From the NCBI RefSeq assembly GCF_025755255.1, contig NZ_JALIEB010000001.1:1-64000 (forward strand): a DNA stretch of 64,000 nucleotides, in the 5' to 3' direction. This document shows positions 52,453 to 63,121 of the stretch, piece after piece (within the stretch, counting starts at the first letter, position 1; each line of letters starts with the position of its first letter). The stretch is from Roseobacter sinensis. Lineage in GTDB: Bacteria > Pseudomonadota > Alphaproteobacteria > Rhodobacterales > Rhodobacteraceae. Both the position numbers and the translations under genes were made by a program. The notes beneath the pieces are model-generated. The model was not told where the DNA came from and ran no database searches. It saw nothing but the letters and a program-made list of their open reading frames with translations.

Positions 52453-54459
52453 TCAGCCCGCAGCGACGCGGGGGCGGCCGCTCGCCTCGACGGTCACCAC
52501 CGCCTCGACAAAGACGTCGCGTTCCTCGACGGTCGCACAGCGGATGTCGCGCTGTGCCGTCAGTTGCACATCCTCGGCACCGGCTGCCAAAGCCTCGGCG
52601 CGGGCAGCGTCGCGCAGCGTGGTCTCCAGCAGATCGAGGGCCTTGTCCCGATCGGTCAGATCGGTGGGGCCGGTCTCCAGATGCACGCGGAAACGCCCCT
52701 CGCCGACGGAGGTGATTGTACCGCTGCGCCGCATCGTCACGCGGCCCACCACAGCGCCAATCGCATTTGCGACATCGCCATGCTGCGGCAGGATCATCTC
52801 TGCGCCGACGGCCGCGCCAACGGCGGGATAGTAGCTCGCCGCGGAGGCGCCGAGCCCAACGACCGGCAGATTGAGCCCGGCACTTAGCCGCAGCAAGCCG
52901 CGATGCTGTGCCAGCCCCGCGCGCATGAGCCCGTGCCGTGCCAGAACCTGCGGCGCCTCGCCGAAGTCGTGGGCCTCCTCGGCGAACGCCGCCTCCAGCA
53001 ATGCAATCGATGACTGCGCGGTCAACTGATCCACGATCATCTGCGCTAGTTCCGGCGCCGTCGCTGCCACGACCTTGCCGGACCCCAGCCGTTTGCGTGC
53101 CATCAGCCGCAGGGCAGCCTTCGCAGCCGTCGCGTCCCAAGCGCTGGTCAGGCCCAGGACGTGGCTCGCATCCGAAGGCGTCACCCCGGCCGTCTGCACC
53201 AAACCGCGGGCAAGAAGGCGGGCCAGCGCACCATGATCGATCCGAACCCGTATCACCTCACTCAGGGGGCGCACGCTCGTACCGATCCGGTCCAGCAGTG
53301 TCGCTTCCCTGCCGCTCAAGCCCTCGCGGCTCACGCCGGGTACGGAACGGACAAACCGGGCGTCGAACTCCCCGGGCACCGTGGTCCGCAGCTGCGCCTC
53401 AAGCGCATCGTGCAGGACCTCCGGCGCCTCTACGGCCAGGAGCGAGATGGGCAGAACCCGGCGCGGACCCAGCGTCAGACCACCCTTCAGACCCTCTGCC
53501 ACAACCTGCACCTCACTATCACCGCCCAGCCCGGTCGTCCGCATCGCCACCGCCTCGACCATTGTGCGATAGGCACCGACCTGGGCACCCGCAGGATCAA
53601 TGGCCGGCCGGCCGCCGCGCAAAAGCGCGATGTCGGTCGTCGTTCCGCCGATATCGCTGACCAGCGCATCATCCGCGCCGGTGAGCCAGCGCGCGCCCAC
53701 GATCGAGGCCGCCGGGCCACTGAGAATAGTCTCGATCGGCCGCGCCCGCGCCTGTTCCGCCGCGACCAGCGCGCCATCGCCACGAACCACCATGAGCGGG
53801 GCCGAGATATCGAGACGCTTGAGGACCTGTTCTGCCCGTCCGATCAGCCGCTCGATCATACCGATGAGCCGCGCATTCAGTACCGCCGTCACCGCCCGCT
53901 TGGGCCCGTTAAGGCGCGCCGACAGCTGGTGCGAGGCCGAAACGGGCCGCCCTGCGATCTCAGCCGCCAACTCGGCCGCGCGCAGCTCATGCGCCGGGTT
54001 GCGCGTCGCGAAATGCGACGCCACCGCAAAGCCGCTGACCCCGTCCCGATGGGTTTTCAGGAAACTGATAATCGCCGCCTCATCCAGCGGCTGCGCCTCC
54101 TGGCCCGCGTGGTCATGCCCACCCGCGCAGATCAGATGCGGGTCGCCGCCCAAAGCAGCCGCGAGCCCATGGGTCTCCAGATCCCGCGCCCGGAACCCGA
54201 TGTATATCAGCCCAACGCGCCCACCCTGACCTTCCACCAGAGCATTGGTCGCCAGCGTCGTCGACAAGGCGGCGAGCCCGATCTCTCGTGGCGCGGTACC
54301 CGACCGGTCGAGCACTGCGCGGACCGCCTGCTCTACACCTTCGGCAAGATCACCGCGGGTGGTCAATGCCTTGGCCGAGGCGACAACCTCGGCCTCGTCC
54401 CGGACCAGCACCGCATCGGTGTAGGTGCCGCCCGTGTCCACCCCCAGCGACAGCGTCAC
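52453..54459 (-). CDS. hydantoinase/oxoprolinase family protein
   Basis: A large HyuA-like protein (668 aa), ATP-dependent hydantoinase or oxoprolinase type. It opens [18 protein letters not shown], the ASKHA nucleotide-binding start of the family, and has [16 protein letters not shown] and [17 protein letters not shown]. The C-terminal domain is variable. The partner HyuB gene is not adjacent, so the reaction is open. It begins with GTG at 54459, overlapping the queG stop by four bases (GTGA), a coupled pair. Confidence 0.87.
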   Translation of the reverse strand: MTLSLGVDTGGTYTDAVLVRDEAEVVASAKALTTRGDLAEGVEQAVRAVLDRSGTAPREIGLAALSTTLATNALVEGQGGRVGLIYIGFRARDLETHGLAAALGGDPHLICAGGHDHAGQEAQPLDEAAIISFLKTHRDGVSGFAVASHFATRNPAHELRAAELAAEIAGRPVSASHQLSARLNGPKRAVTAVLNARLIGMIERLIGRAEQVLKRLDISAPLMVVRGDGALVAAEQARARPIETILSGPAASIVGARWLTGADDALVSDIGGTTTDIALLRGGRPAIDPAGAQVGAYRTMVEAVAMRTTGLGGDSEVQVVAEGLKGGLTLGPRRVLPISLLAVEAPEVLHDALEAQLRTTVPGEFDARFVRSVPGVSREGLSGREATLLDRIGTSVRPLSEVIRVRIDHGALARLLARGLVQTAGVTPSDASHVLGLTSAWDATAAKAALRLMARKRLGSGKVVAATAPELAQMIVDQLTAQSSIALLEAAFAEEAHDFGEAPQVLARHGLMRAGLAQHRGLLRLSAGLNLPVVGLGASAASYYPAVGAAVGAEMILPQHGDVANAIGAVVGRVTMRRSGTITSVGEGRFRVHLETGPTDLTDRDKALDLLETTLRDAARAEALAAGAEDVQLTAQRDIRCATVEERDVFVEAVVTVEASGRPRVAAG

Positions 54460-55511
54460 GACGATGCGTCCCCTGCGGCCAGTTGCGCGACAGCCCAGGC
54501 GGCTGCCTCGGCGACGGTCGGGTCCGGGTCGCCCGTGAGCGCGGCGGCGGCGGGTGCGAGGTCTGGCAACCCCGAGTTGCCAATGGCGTAGAGCACGTTG
54601 CGCACAAACCGGTCTCGACCGATGCGCTTGACGGCAGTGCCGGCAAACAGCGCCCGGAAGCCAGCATCGTCAAGGCGTGCCAGCACATCAAGCGACGGCT
54701 CCCGGAGTTCCGGTCGGGCGAGCAGCCGCAGGTCCCGAGCCGCGACCGCGAACTTGTTCCAAGGGCAGACCGCGAGACAATCATCACACCCGTAGATACG
54801 ATTCCCCATACGCCTTCGTATCTCTTCCGGAACCGGCCCTTTGTGTTCGATTGTCAGGTAGGAAATGCAGCGCCGCGCGTCGAGCTGGTAAGGCGCAGGA
54901 AATGCATCCGTCGGACAGACGTCTAGGCAAGCCCGGCAAGAGCCGCAATGATCGACCTCGGGCGCATCAACCGGCAGCTCCAGAGTGGTGAAGATCGCGC
55001 CGAGAAAGGCCCAGTTGCCCCAGTCGCGGCTCAAGAGATTCGTGTGTTTGCCCTGCCAGCCAAGACCGGCTGCCGCGGCCAGCGCCTTTTCCGGCACCGG
55101 CGCTGTATCCACAAACACCTTCACGTCGGCGGGCACCTCAGCCTCGGCCAACAACCACCGCGCCACCCGCTTGAGCCGTTTCTTGACCACGTCATGATAG
55201 TCTCGCCCCTGCGCATATACTGAAATCGCACCGCGCTCGGGCTTTTCAAGAACCTCCATGGGATCATACGGCGGCGTATAGCTCTCCGCCAGCATCACCA
55301 CCGACCGGGCCCCTGGCCAGAGCGCAGCAGGATTACCCCGCCACTGCATCCGCTCGGCCATCCAGGACATCTGGCCGTGATAGCCAGCCTCCACATAAGC
55401 CCGCAGCCGCGCCGCCATTTCCGGCACCGCGTCTGGCCGGCAGACCCGCGCGCTGACAAAGCCCTCCTCCAGCGCTTGCGCAACCAAACGGTCTCTTAGC
55501 GCAGACGCCAT
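54456..55511 (-). CDS. queG: epoxyqueuosine reductase
   Basis: QueG (351 aa) makes queuosine from epoxyqueuosine in tRNA, using cobalamin and two 4Fe-4S clusters. The clusters are [12 protein letters not shown] and CDDCLAVCP in the C-terminal half, plus [21 protein letters not shown] in the cobalamin-binding domain. The tail (about 280-350) is a HEAT-like repeat. cobO in this window could help supply its cofactor, an indirect link. A motif also seen upstream of the CoA ligase lies directly before its ATG (55513-55535). Confidence 0.95.
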   Translation of the reverse strand: MASALRDRLVAQALEEGFVSARVCRPDAVPEMAARLRAYVEAGYHGQMSWMAERMQWRGNPAALWPGARSVVMLAESYTPPYDPMEVLEKPERGAISVYAQGRDYHDVVKKRLKRVARWLLAEAEVPADVKVFVDTAPVPEKALAAAAGLGWQGKHTNLLSRDWGNWAFLGAIFTTLELPVDAPEVDHCGSCRACLDVCPTDAFPAPYQLDARRCISYLTIEHKGPVPEEIRRRMGNRIYGCDDCLAVCPWNKFAVAARDLRLLARPELREPSLDVLARLDDAGFRALFAGTAVKRIGRDRFVRNVLYAIGNSGLPDLAPAAAALTGDPDPTVAEAAAWAVAQLAAGDASS

Positions 55512-55512
55512 G

Positions 55513-55535
55513 CTTCACCCGTCCAGAAATACTCA
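55513..55535 (-). repeat. pre-start motif, copy 2 (GAGTATTTCTGG...)
   Basis: Minus-strand sequence TGAGTATTTCTGGACGGGTG, then AAG, ends one base before the queG ATG. It shares GAG, ATTT, TGG and a final AAG with the sequence at 31218-31244. From memory such sequences recur in Rhodobacteraceae intergenic regions; I could not check. Confidence 0.5.
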
Positions 55536-55551
55536 CTGTCCGACAACGGCC

Positions 55552-56217
55552 TCAAAAATCGAGGTCATTGTAGTGGCGCGGCGGCGGGAAGCCGGGCACC
55601 TGATCCGCGAGGATCGACCGGAACGCGGGCCGTGACTTGATCTTCGCATACCAGTCCTTGACCGCATCCGAGCGGTTCCAATCCACATCCGATATGTAGT
55701 CCAGGGCACTCAGATGGGCGGCAGCGGCAAAATCCGCCAGCGTCATGACGTCGCCTGCCAGCCAGCGCCGGTGATCGAGCAGCCAAGTCATGTAGTCGAG
55801 GTGATACTTGATCGCCTTCGCGCCCGCCTTCACGTTCGAACTGTCGGGGTAGCCCTGTTTCATCACCTTCTTGTTCACCCGCTCATAGAGCAGTTTCGAG
55901 GTGACCTCGCGGTGGAACTTGTCATCGAACCAACCCACGAGGCGGCGCACCTCCTGCCGGGCGACGGGGTCTTTCGGCATCAAAGCAGGATCGGGCCGGG
56001 TCTCCTCGATGTACTCGCAGATCGCGCCGCTTTCGGCCATCATGATCCCGTCGAGGCGTAGCACCGGCACCTGCCCCGCGGGATTGCGCCGCATGAAGTC
56101 CGGGTCCTGTTCCCAATACTTCTCCTCGACCAGCTCGACCTCGATCTTCTTTTCCGCAAGACTCAGGCGCACCTTCCGGCAAAAGGGCGAGAGGGGGACG
56201 TGAAAGAGACGGGCCAT
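55552..56217 (-). CDS. glutathione S-transferase family protein
   Basis: A GST-fold protein of 221 aa: N-terminal thioredoxin-like domain (RLFHVPLSPFCRKVRLSLAEK, with Cys in SPFCRK, omega/beta-like), then QVPVLRLDGIMMAESGAICEY, and a helical C-terminal domain with MTLADFAAAAHLSALDYI. The CxxK-like active site suggests disulfide or dehalogenase-type chemistry rather than conjugation. It lies between queG and mtgA on the same strand. Substrate unknown. Confidence 0.9.
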   Translation of the reverse strand: MARLFHVPLSPFCRKVRLSLAEKKIEVELVEEKYWEQDPDFMRRNPAGQVPVLRLDGIMMAESGAICEYIEETRPDPALMPKDPVARQEVRRLVGWFDDKFHREVTSKLLYERVNKKVMKQGYPDSSNVKAGAKAIKYHLDYMTWLLDHRRWLAGDVMTLADFAAAAHLSALDYISDVDWNRSDAVKDWYAKIKSRPAFRSILADQVPGFPPPRHYNDLDF

Positions 56218-56272
56218 GGGATCTTCCGGTCAGAAAATGCTCTGCCCTCAATGCCCCGTGCGGCCTTCGGTT

Positions 56273-57001
56273 TCAACTCTCGAAACAGTCCGCGCGACCA
56301 TCTTTGCGGATTGTTGCAGCCCCGGACCGTATTGCGCGGGCACGTTTGGACACGAAATCTGACGGGTTGCGCGCCGATCGCGCCTTCGGGTTCGGCAGGA
56401 TTGCAGCCAGCCGCGCGGCTTGCTCCGCCGAGAGATCGCCGGGCGCGACCCCAAAGTAATGCCGCGCGGCCGCCTTCACGCCAAAGACACCTTCGTCGAA
56501 CTCGGCCACATTGAGATAGACCTCGACGATGCGTTCTTTCGACCAGATCGCCTCCAGCGCCGGGGTCAGGAGCGCCTCCAGCGCTTTCCGCGTGTAGTTG
56601 CGGCCATGCCAGAGGTACACGTTTTTTACGGTCTGCTGGCTGAGCGTTGAGGCTCCCCGATTGCCACCATCGGCAATTGCATCTTTGATCGCAGCCAGAT
56701 CAAACCCCCAATGCAGGCAGAAATTCGCATCCTCCGCCGCCACGACCGAACGCGCCATCACTGGCGCGACATCATCGAGCCGGACCCAATCCTGCGTGAC
56801 GCCCCCGAGCCGCCGGGATTCCGCGAACATATACGGGGTCGTCGGCGGGTTCACCACCGCCCCGAGGGCAATCAGCCCCAGCACGATCCCCGCCACGAGC
56901 AGCCCGGCGCGCAGCACATAGCGCGCTGCCCGCCGCAGCGGGTTGGGACGTCTCGAAGTCTTGCGGGAGCGCCTGCTCTTTTTTGTCGCCCGTTTCGCCA
57001 T
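56273..57001 (-). CDS. mtgA: monofunctional peptidoglycan glycosyltransferase
   Basis: MtgA (242 aa) polymerises lipid II into glycan strands at the inner membrane. A basic N terminus precedes one membrane anchor (VLRAGLLVAGIVLGLIALGA), then the GT51 domain with catalytic Glu in VVAAEDANFCLHWGFD, and GASTLSQQTVKNVYLW and KERIVEVYLNVAEF. There is no transpeptidase domain, so it is the monofunctional type. It lies between the GST and gltB genes, with only a short gap of about 50 bases after gltB. Confidence 0.95.
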   Translation of the reverse strand: MAKRATKKSRRSRKTSRRPNPLRRAARYVLRAGLLVAGIVLGLIALGAVVNPPTTPYMFAESRRLGGVTQDWVRLDDVAPVMARSVVAAEDANFCLHWGFDLAAIKDAIADGGNRGASTLSQQTVKNVYLWHGRNYTRKALEALLTPALEAIWSKERIVEVYLNVAEFDEGVFGVKAAARHYFGVAPGDLSAEQAARLAAILPNPKARSARNPSDFVSKRARAIRSGAATIRKDGRADCFES

Positions 57002-57052
57002 GGCCCAGCTATAGGGCCGCGCGGCGGTGTTGTGAACCGCCGCGCGTCTCGA

Positions 57053-60000
57053 TTACTCGGCTGGTATGGCTTCGTCTTCAATTCCCAAGGGTGCGGGCAA
57101 CTTGTCGAGCATCTCTTTCGGACAGACCTGCAGGAAGTTTGCCTTCTCTGCCTCCCAATGCTGCAGGATGTCCGCCGTCCGGCGACTTCCCGTCTCTCGC
57201 AGATGCATCTCCAGCAGCTCCTCCAGCTGCCCTAGCCAGTGATCAACCGTCACCGGGCAGGTCACCAGCGTTTCCATGTTCATCAGTGCCGGTGCCTTGC
57301 CCTCGGGATCATAGAGGTAGGCCATCCCACCGGTCATGCCGGCGCCAAAGTTGGCGCCAATGTCACCGAGGATCACGGCGACACCGCCTGTCATATACTC
57401 GCAACCGTTCGACCCGCAGCCTTCGATCACCACTTTGGCGCCAGAGTTCCGAACCGCGAACCGCTCACCGGCGCGCCCCGCGGCAAAGAGATACCCATCG
57501 GTCGCGCCATACAGAACCGTATTGCCGATGATCGTGTTCTTCGCGGCCTCGATGGGCGAGGCCATGGGTGGGCGCACGACGATCATGCCGCCCGAGAGGC
57601 CCTTGCCCACATAGTCATTGGCGTCCCCCGAGACCTCCAGCTTCAGCCCGGGTGCGGCGAAGGCACCCAGCGACTGCCCCGCGGAGCCCGACAGTTTCAC
57701 CGTCAGATGGTCCGGCTGCAGCGTGTTTCGCATGCCGAATTTCTGCACAATGTGGCTCGAGGTGCGTGTGCCCACCGTCCGATGCGTGTTCTGCACCGCG
57801 TAAGAAAGCTGCATCTTCTCGCCATCCTCGAGGAACCGCTTGGCATCGCGTACAATCTCCGCATCCAGCGTCGCGGGCACCTTGTTGCGCTTGCGGCTGC
57901 GGTCATAGACGATATCCGCCGCGCCATCGACGGTGATCAGCAGCGGGTTCAGATCCAGATCGTCCAGATGCGCCGACCCGCGCGAGACCTGTGCCAACAG
58001 ATCCGCCCGCCCGATCACATCGTCGAGCGACCGCGCGCCGATAGACGCCAGGATTTCCCGGACTTCAGTGGCGTAGAAGGTGATCAGGTTGACCACCTTA
58101 TCCGCATTGCCGGTGAACTTCTCGCGCAACCGCTCATCCTGCGTGCAGACGCCGACAGGGCAGGTGTTCGACTGGCACTGCCGCACCATGATGCAGCCCA
58201 TGGCGATCAACGCCGCCGTGCCGATGCCGTATTCCTCGGCCCCCAGCATCGCCGCCATGACGATATCACGGCCCGTGCGCAGACCGCCATCTGTACGCAG
58301 CGTCACTCGCTCGCGCAGGTTGTTCATGCTCAGCACCTGATGCGCCTCGGTCAGCCCCATCTCCCAGGGCAAACCTGCGTACTTGATCGAGGTCGCGGGC
58401 GAGGCGCCGGTGCCGCCATTGTGCCCGGAGATCAGGATGATATCCGCCTTGGCCTTCGCCACGCCGGCGGCAATCGTGCCGACACCGGAGGACGCTACCA
58501 GCTTCACCGTCACCTTGCAGCGAGGGTTGATCTGTTTCAGATCATAGATCAGCTGCGCCAGATCCTCGATGGAATAGATATCGTGGTGCGGTGGCGGCGA
58601 GATCAGCGTCACCCCCTTGGTCGAGTGCCGCAACCGCGCAATCAGGTCGGTGACCTTCATGCCGGGCAGCTGCCCGCCCTCACCGGGTTTCGCGCCCTGC
58701 GCCACCTTGATCTCCAGCTCTTCGCACTGGTTCAGGTATTCCGCCGTAACGCCGAAGCGCCCAGAGGCCACCTGCTTGATCTTCGCCGAGGGGTTGTCGC
58801 CATTGGGCTCCGGCACGAAATGCGCCGGGTCTTCGCCCCCCTCGCCGGAATCGGATTTCGCACCAATCCGGTTCATCGCCACGTTCAGGGTTTTGTGCGC
58901 CTCGGGCGAAAGCGCCCCGAGGCTCATGCCCGGTGTGACAAAACGCTTGCGTATGGAGGTGATGCTTTCGACCTCCTCGATCGGGACCGGCTTACCCAGC
59001 GGTTTGATGTCGAGCAGATCGCGCAAGTGGATCGGCGGGTTCGACTTCATCTTGGCCGAGTACTGCTTCCACATCTCGTAGGACGCCTTGTTGCAGGCCA
59101 TCTGCATCATGTGCATGGAACTGGCTTCCCAGGCATGCGTCTCGCCCGATTTGCGCGCCTTGTAGAAGCCGCCGATGGGCAGCACCGAGGCCGGACCGCC
59201 CCAGGCCTTGGCGTGCACCTCTTCCGCCTTGTGCTGGATGCCATTGATGCCGATGCCGGAAATCCGGCTGGTCATGCCGGGGAAATACTCCGCACACATG
59301 GCCCGCGACAGCCCCACCGCCTCGAAGTTCAGCCCCCCGCGATAAGACGAGATCACCGAGATCCCCATTTTCGCCATGATCTTCAGGAGTCCCTGGTCAA
59401 TGGCAATCCGGTAACGATCAATCGCGGTGGTGAGGCTCATGTCGAGCAGCCCGCGCTCGATCCGGTCAGCCAGTGAGTCCTCGGCGAGATAAGCGTTTAC
59501 CGTGGTGGCGCCCGCGCCGATCAGCACCGCGAAGTAATGCGGGTCGACACATTCGGCGGACCGGATGTTCAATGAGGTGAAGGTCCGCAACCCTTTGCGC
59601 ACCAGATGGCTGTGCACGGCGGAGGTGGCGAGAATCATCGGCATGCCGACCTTCTCGGGCCCGCTCTCCTGATCGGTCAGGATAATGTGCCCCGCGCCCG
59701 AGCGCACGGCATCTTCGGCCTCGGCCCGGATGCGTGCGAGGCCCGCGCTCAGGTTGCCGCGGCCCGGCGCGAAGGTGCAATCGATGCTGACCACATCAGC
59801 ATTGAAGTGCCGTATCAGCTCATCGAATTGCGCATTGCCGAGGAAGGGGCTGTCGAGCGTGAAGATCTCGGTCTGGCTGCTGTCTTCGTCAAGCACGTTC
59901 TTGAGGTTGCCGAACCGCGTCTTCAGGCTCATCACCCGGTATTCGCGCAATGAATCAATCGGCGGGTTGGTCACCTGGCTGAAATTCTGCCGGAAGAAAT

Positions 60001-61585
60001 GGCTGAGCGGCCGGTACTGGCCGGAGAGCACGGCAGAGGGCGTGTCATCGCCCATTGAGGCCAGCGTTTCCTTCGCGTCCTCGGCCATGGGTGCCAAGAT
60101 CTGCTCCAGTTCTTCAATGGTATAGCCGGCCGCGACCTGACGGCGCCGCAGCTCCGCGCCGGTAAAGAGCGGCTGTTCGACCACATCGTCGAGCGCCTCT
60201 TCGATGTCGTTGATCTTGCCGACCCAGTCGCCGAAGGGTTGCGAGGACGCCAGGGCATCCTTGATCGCTCGATCATGGTAGAGCTTGCCCTCATCCATAT
60301 CGACAGCCAACAGCTGACCCGGCCCCAGCGCGCCCTTCTCGACCACATTGGCCTCGTCGAGCGGCACCATCCCGGTCTCGGACCCCGCGATCACCATCCC
60401 GTCATTCGTGACCACGTAGCGCATGGGCCGCAACCCGTTCCGGTCGAGCCCCGCACACACCCAGCGCCCGTCCGTCATCGCCAGGGCGGCAGGCCCATCC
60501 CAGGGTTCCATCACCGAGTTGCAGTAGGAATACATATCGCGCCAGCTTTGAGGCAGCTCCACCGCCTGCTTCGACCACGATTCAGGCACCAGCATGGTCT
60601 TGGCCATGGGCGCATTGCGGCCCGCGCGCACCAGCACCTCGAACACCGCGTCCAGCGCCGCTGAATCAGACGACCCGGAAGCGACAATCGGCTTGATATC
60701 CTCTGCCATCTCGCCGAAGGCACCGGAGGCCATGCGGATCTCGTGGCTCTTCATCCAGTTGAGGTTGCCCTTCAGCGTGTTGATCTCGCCGTTATGCGCC
60801 AGCATGCGGAACGGCTGCGCCAGCCACCACTGCGGGAAGGTGTTGGTGGAATAGCGCTGGTGATAGATCGCAAAGGCGCTCTCGAAGCGCTCATCCATCA
60901 GATCGGGGTAGAACTCCGCCACCTGCTCGGCCAGCATCATCCCCTTGTAGATGATCGACCGGCAGGACAACGACGCAATGTAGAGCCCATTGATCCCCGC
61001 GGCCGCAGCGGCCTTTTCAATACGCCGCCGTATGACGTAAAGCTCACGCTCAAAGGTTTCCTCGTCCACACCCTTGATATTGCTGAGCAAGATCTGCTCG
61101 ATCTCGGGCCGGGTCGCATTCGCCTTTTCGCCCAGCACATCGATATTCACCGGCACATGGCGCCAGCCATAGATGTAATAGCCCATGCGCAGGATCTCGG
61201 TCTCGACGATGGTCCGGCAGGTCTCCTGCGCGCCGAAATCCGTGCGCGGCAGAAACACCTGACCCACCGCCATCATCAGATCGGTCTTTGGGTGATGCCC
61301 GGTCCGACGCACCTGGTCGTAGAAGAAATTCGCGGGGATCTGCACGTGAATGCCCGCACCGTCACCGGTCTTGCCATCCGCATCCACGGCGCCGCGATGC
61401 CAGATTGCCTTGAGCGCCTTGATGCCATTCTCGACCACGCTTCGGCTCTTGGTCCCATCGACGGACACGACCAGACCCACCCCGCAGGAGGAATGCTCCT
61501 CGCTCGGGTCATAGAGCCCATGCTCGGCCATATGGGCCCGCTTGGCCTCCTCGCGGGCCACCCAGGCGTCATCATAGATGGTCAT
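57053..61585 (-). CDS. gltB: glutamate synthase large subunit
   Basis: GltB (1510 aa) makes glutamate from glutamine and 2-oxoglutarate with GltD. A propeptide ends before Cys34 (SSCGVGLVVS), the expected mature N-terminal nucleophile of the class II glutaminase domain. The FMN-binding synthase domain follows, with GQLPGMKVTDLIA and the Cys-rich CIMVRQCQSNTCPVGVC for the 3Fe-4S cluster, and the C-terminal GXGXG-repeat domain. AAGGAGACAACTG precedes ATG 61585, overlapping the GFA stop by one base. gltD is separated from it by three genes. Confidence 0.97.
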   Translation of the reverse strand: MTIYDDAWVAREEAKRAHMAEHGLYDPSEEHSSCGVGLVVSVDGTKSRSVVENGIKALKAIWHRGAVDADGKTGDGAGIHVQIPANFFYDQVRRTGHHPKTDLMMAVGQVFLPRTDFGAQETCRTIVETEILRMGYYIYGWRHVPVNIDVLGEKANATRPEIEQILLSNIKGVDEETFERELYVIRRRIEKAAAAAGINGLYIASLSCRSIIYKGMMLAEQVAEFYPDLMDERFESAFAIYHQRYSTNTFPQWWLAQPFRMLAHNGEINTLKGNLNWMKSHEIRMASGAFGEMAEDIKPIVASGSSDSAALDAVFEVLVRAGRNAPMAKTMLVPESWSKQAVELPQSWRDMYSYCNSVMEPWDGPAALAMTDGRWVCAGLDRNGLRPMRYVVTNDGMVIAGSETGMVPLDEANVVEKGALGPGQLLAVDMDEGKLYHDRAIKDALASSQPFGDWVGKINDIEEALDDVVEQPLFTGAELRRRQVAAGYTIEELEQILAPMAEDAKETLASMGDDTPSAVLSGQYRPLSHFFRQNFSQVTNPPIDSLREYRVMSLKTRFGNLKNVLDEDSSQTEIFTLDSPFLGNAQFDELIRHFNADVVSIDCTFAPGRGNLSAGLARIRAEAEDAVRSGAGHIILTDQESGPEKVGMPMILATSAVHSHLVRKGLRTFTSLNIRSAECVDPHYFAVLIGAGATTVNAYLAEDSLADRIERGLLDMSLTTAIDRYRIAIDQGLLKIMAKMGISVISSYRGGLNFEAVGLSRAMCAEYFPGMTSRISGIGINGIQHKAEEVHAKAWGGPASVLPIGGFYKARKSGETHAWEASSMHMMQMACNKASYEMWKQYSAKMKSNPPIHLRDLLDIKPLGKPVPIEEVESITSIRKRFVTPGMSLGALSPEAHKTLNVAMNRIGAKSDSGEGGEDPAHFVPEPNGDNPSAKIKQVASGRFGVTAEYLNQCEELEIKVAQGAKPGEGGQLPGMKVTDLIARLRHSTKGVTLISPPPHHDIYSIEDLAQLIYDLKQINPRCKVTVKLVASSGVGTIAAGVAKAKADIILISGHNGGTGASPATSIKYAGLPWEMGLTEAHQVLSMNNLRERVTLRTDGGLRTGRDIVMAAMLGAEEYGIGTAALIAMGCIMVRQCQSNTCPVGVCTQDERLREKFTGNADKVVNLITFYATEVREILASIGARSLDDVIGRADLLAQVSRGSAHLDDLDLNPLLITVDGAADIVYDRSRKRNKVPATLDAEIVRDAKRFLEDGEKMQLSYAVQNTHRTVGTRTSSHIVQKFGMRNTLQPDHLTVKLSGSAGQSLGAFAAPGLKLEVSGDANDYVGKGLSGGMIVVRPPMASPIEAAKNTIIGNTVLYGATDGYLFAAGRAGERFAVRNSGAKVVIEGCGSNGCEYMTGGVAVILGDIGANFGAGMTGGMAYLYDPEGKAPALMNMETLVTCPVTVDHWLGQLEELLEMHLRETGSRRTADILQHWEAEKANFLQVCPKEMLDKLPAPLGIEDEAIPAE

Positions 61586-62064
61586 CAGTTGTCTCCTTCA
61601 ACGAATGGGTGTTCGGCCTGCACCTCGGCCCGTGTCTTGCGGCGGTGATCGCCCTTGAGGCACGCATACGTCGGCGCCAGGTCCGTGTAGATTTCTGACA
61701 GCAGCACGAAGTCCGCCGCCTCCTTGAAAAGCCCCGGAAACAGCTCGATCTCGGGCTCATCCGGGTCGGTAGCTCTGAGCCAGACCGAACTTCCGCATGT
61801 CTCGCAGAAGCCCCGCTCCGAGAAGGACGATGACGCGTAACTTCTGACCGGCCCCGTGACCGAGACCGCCTTCGTCTCGGCAACAAAGGAGCCAAACAGC
61901 ATGCCCGCCCACCGCTGACACATGACGCAGTGGCAGGCGCCAACGGCCGCAACGTAATTGCCGTCGATGTCGATCTTCACCTCACCACAGAGGCATCGGC
62001 CCGACATCCGACCGGTGCGTCTGTGTGGCGCGACCAGCGCGTCTCTTGCCGCCGCATCCGTCAT
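61585..62064 (-). CDS. GFA family protein (first of a pair)
   Basis: A zinc-binding GFA/CENP-V-fold protein (159 aa). Cys ligands lie in GRCLCGEV, ACHCVMCQRW and CETCGSSVWL. GFA means glutathione-dependent formaldehyde-activating, though most members have other or unknown roles. It starts ATG 62064 overlapping the stop of the second GFA gene (ATGA) and ends one base into the gltB start, so it is coupled on both sides. Confidence 0.87.
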   Translation of the reverse strand: MTDAAARDALVAPHRRTGRMSGRCLCGEVKIDIDGNYVAAVGACHCVMCQRWAGMLFGSFVAETKAVSVTGPVRSYASSSFSERGFCETCGSSVWLRATDPDEPEIELFPGLFKEAADFVLLSEIYTDLAPTYACLKGDHRRKTRAEVQAEHPFVEGDN

Positions 62065-62498
62065 GCGTCACCCCCGCTAAACATGGCGATGGTTTCGGCA
62101 GTGCTCAGCTTGCGGTGATTGCCCGCCAGCGCATACCCCTGCGGGCACTCGTCGGCAAAGAACTCCAACGTCATCTCACCAAGTGCCGCGCCGTCGAACA
62201 GCCCCGCCGCCGGGTGGCGCGCCCCATCCTCGATGGTGCCGTACCAGAGCGTCGAGCCGCAGGTGCCGCAAAACCCGCGCTCGGCCCACTCTGACGACTG
62301 GAAACTCTGCGCGGGCCCGCTCACCTCCAGCGTCCCCGGCACCGTATCAACCGAGATGAACATGCCGGAGGTATGTTGGCGGCACATATTGCAGTGGCAC
62401 GCCCGCAAGCGCGGGGTGTCGGTTTGCACGGTCAGCGTCACCGCACCGCAGAGGCATCGACCGCTCAGCTGCGACTCAGTCATGGTCATGTCCGCCAT
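62061..62498 (-). CDS. GFA family protein (second of a pair)
   Basis: A GFA-fold protein (145 aa) with the same zinc Cys pattern: GRCLCGAVTL, ACHCNMCRQH and CGTCGSTLWY. It is a neighbour and relative of the gene at 61585, differing over much of its length, so the pair may come from an old duplication. The ATG at 62498 gives the longest form; 62489 and 62483 are also possible, and none has a clear ribosome binding site. It overlaps the Spy-like gene end by 23 bases. Confidence 0.85.
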   Translation of the reverse strand: MADMTMTESQLSGRCLCGAVTLTVQTDTPRLRACHCNMCRQHTSGMFISVDTVPGTLEVSGPAQSFQSSEWAERGFCGTCGSTLWYGTIEDGARHPAAGLFDGAALGEMTLEFFADECPQGYALAGNHRKLSTAETIAMFSGGDA

Positions 62499-63021
62499 GT
62501 CCGCCGCCGCGATAGCCGCGTGCCTGATTGTAGAGCATCACCTGATGGCGACTCATCAGCGGCTTCGTTTCCAGATGCGCGGCCAGATGCACGGCGCGCA
62601 GATCCGCCTCGATGCGACCCGCCTCCGCCACCAGTGCCGTCAGTACCGCAGAATCGACTTTGTCTTCGGCGAAGCTTGCCCCGAGCGCCGCCTCAGCGGC
62701 CACGAGTTCGGCGCCCAGGCGGCGTGCATCAGCATTCATGCGCGCGAAGATATCCTCCACCGCTGCCCGCTGCTCAGCCGTGAGAGCGAGCGCATCGGCC
62801 AATTCCAGCACGTGGGTCGGACCCGGGTATCCATTGAGCTCGGCGGCCAGTGCAAAACCCCACCCGCGGCCGGCCAGCAAATCATCTACGTCCTGGGCGG
62901 AGAGGGTCGCAATGGCGCGCGTGTCCTGACCGGCGTATGGGGCCGCGTCATGCGCGGTGTCCGCCACAAGGCCGGTCGCTACCAATGCTGCAACAAAGCT
63001 CCACTTCACGGCGGATGTCAT
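62476..63021 (-). CDS. Spy/CpxP-like periplasmic protein
   Basis: A small helical exported protein (181 aa) with a Sec signal peptide (MTSAVKWSFVAALVATGLVA). ADALALTAEQRAAVEDIFAR carries the LTxxQ-like signature of the Spy/CpxP periplasmic chaperones and metal-resistance proteins. A C-terminal tail GGGHGGHDHD is His-rich and could bind metal. GAAAGGAGAACGCAG precedes ATG 63021. It is the first gene after gltD, in the same direction as the GFA pair and gltB. Function is inferred only. Confidence 0.8.
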   Translation of the reverse strand: MTSAVKWSFVAALVATGLVADTAHDAAPYAGQDTRAIATLSAQDVDDLLAGRGWGFALAAELNGYPGPTHVLELADALALTAEQRAAVEDIFARMNADARRLGAELVAAEAALGASFAEDKVDSAVLTALVAEAGRIEADLRAVHLAAHLETKPLMSRHQVMLYNQARGYRGGGHGGHDHD

Positions 63022-63121
63022 CTGCGTTCTCCTTTCAGGCTGCTTTGGTCAGCCCTTCTGTCCTTAACAAAGTCTCACGGTACACTGCGCGTGCCGCAGC
63101 ACCGACGCGGCGCGAGCGGTG

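Noticed and set aside
57239-59476. plus-strand frame of 745 codons
   Set aside because: It is an antisense shadow of gltB with no family motif.
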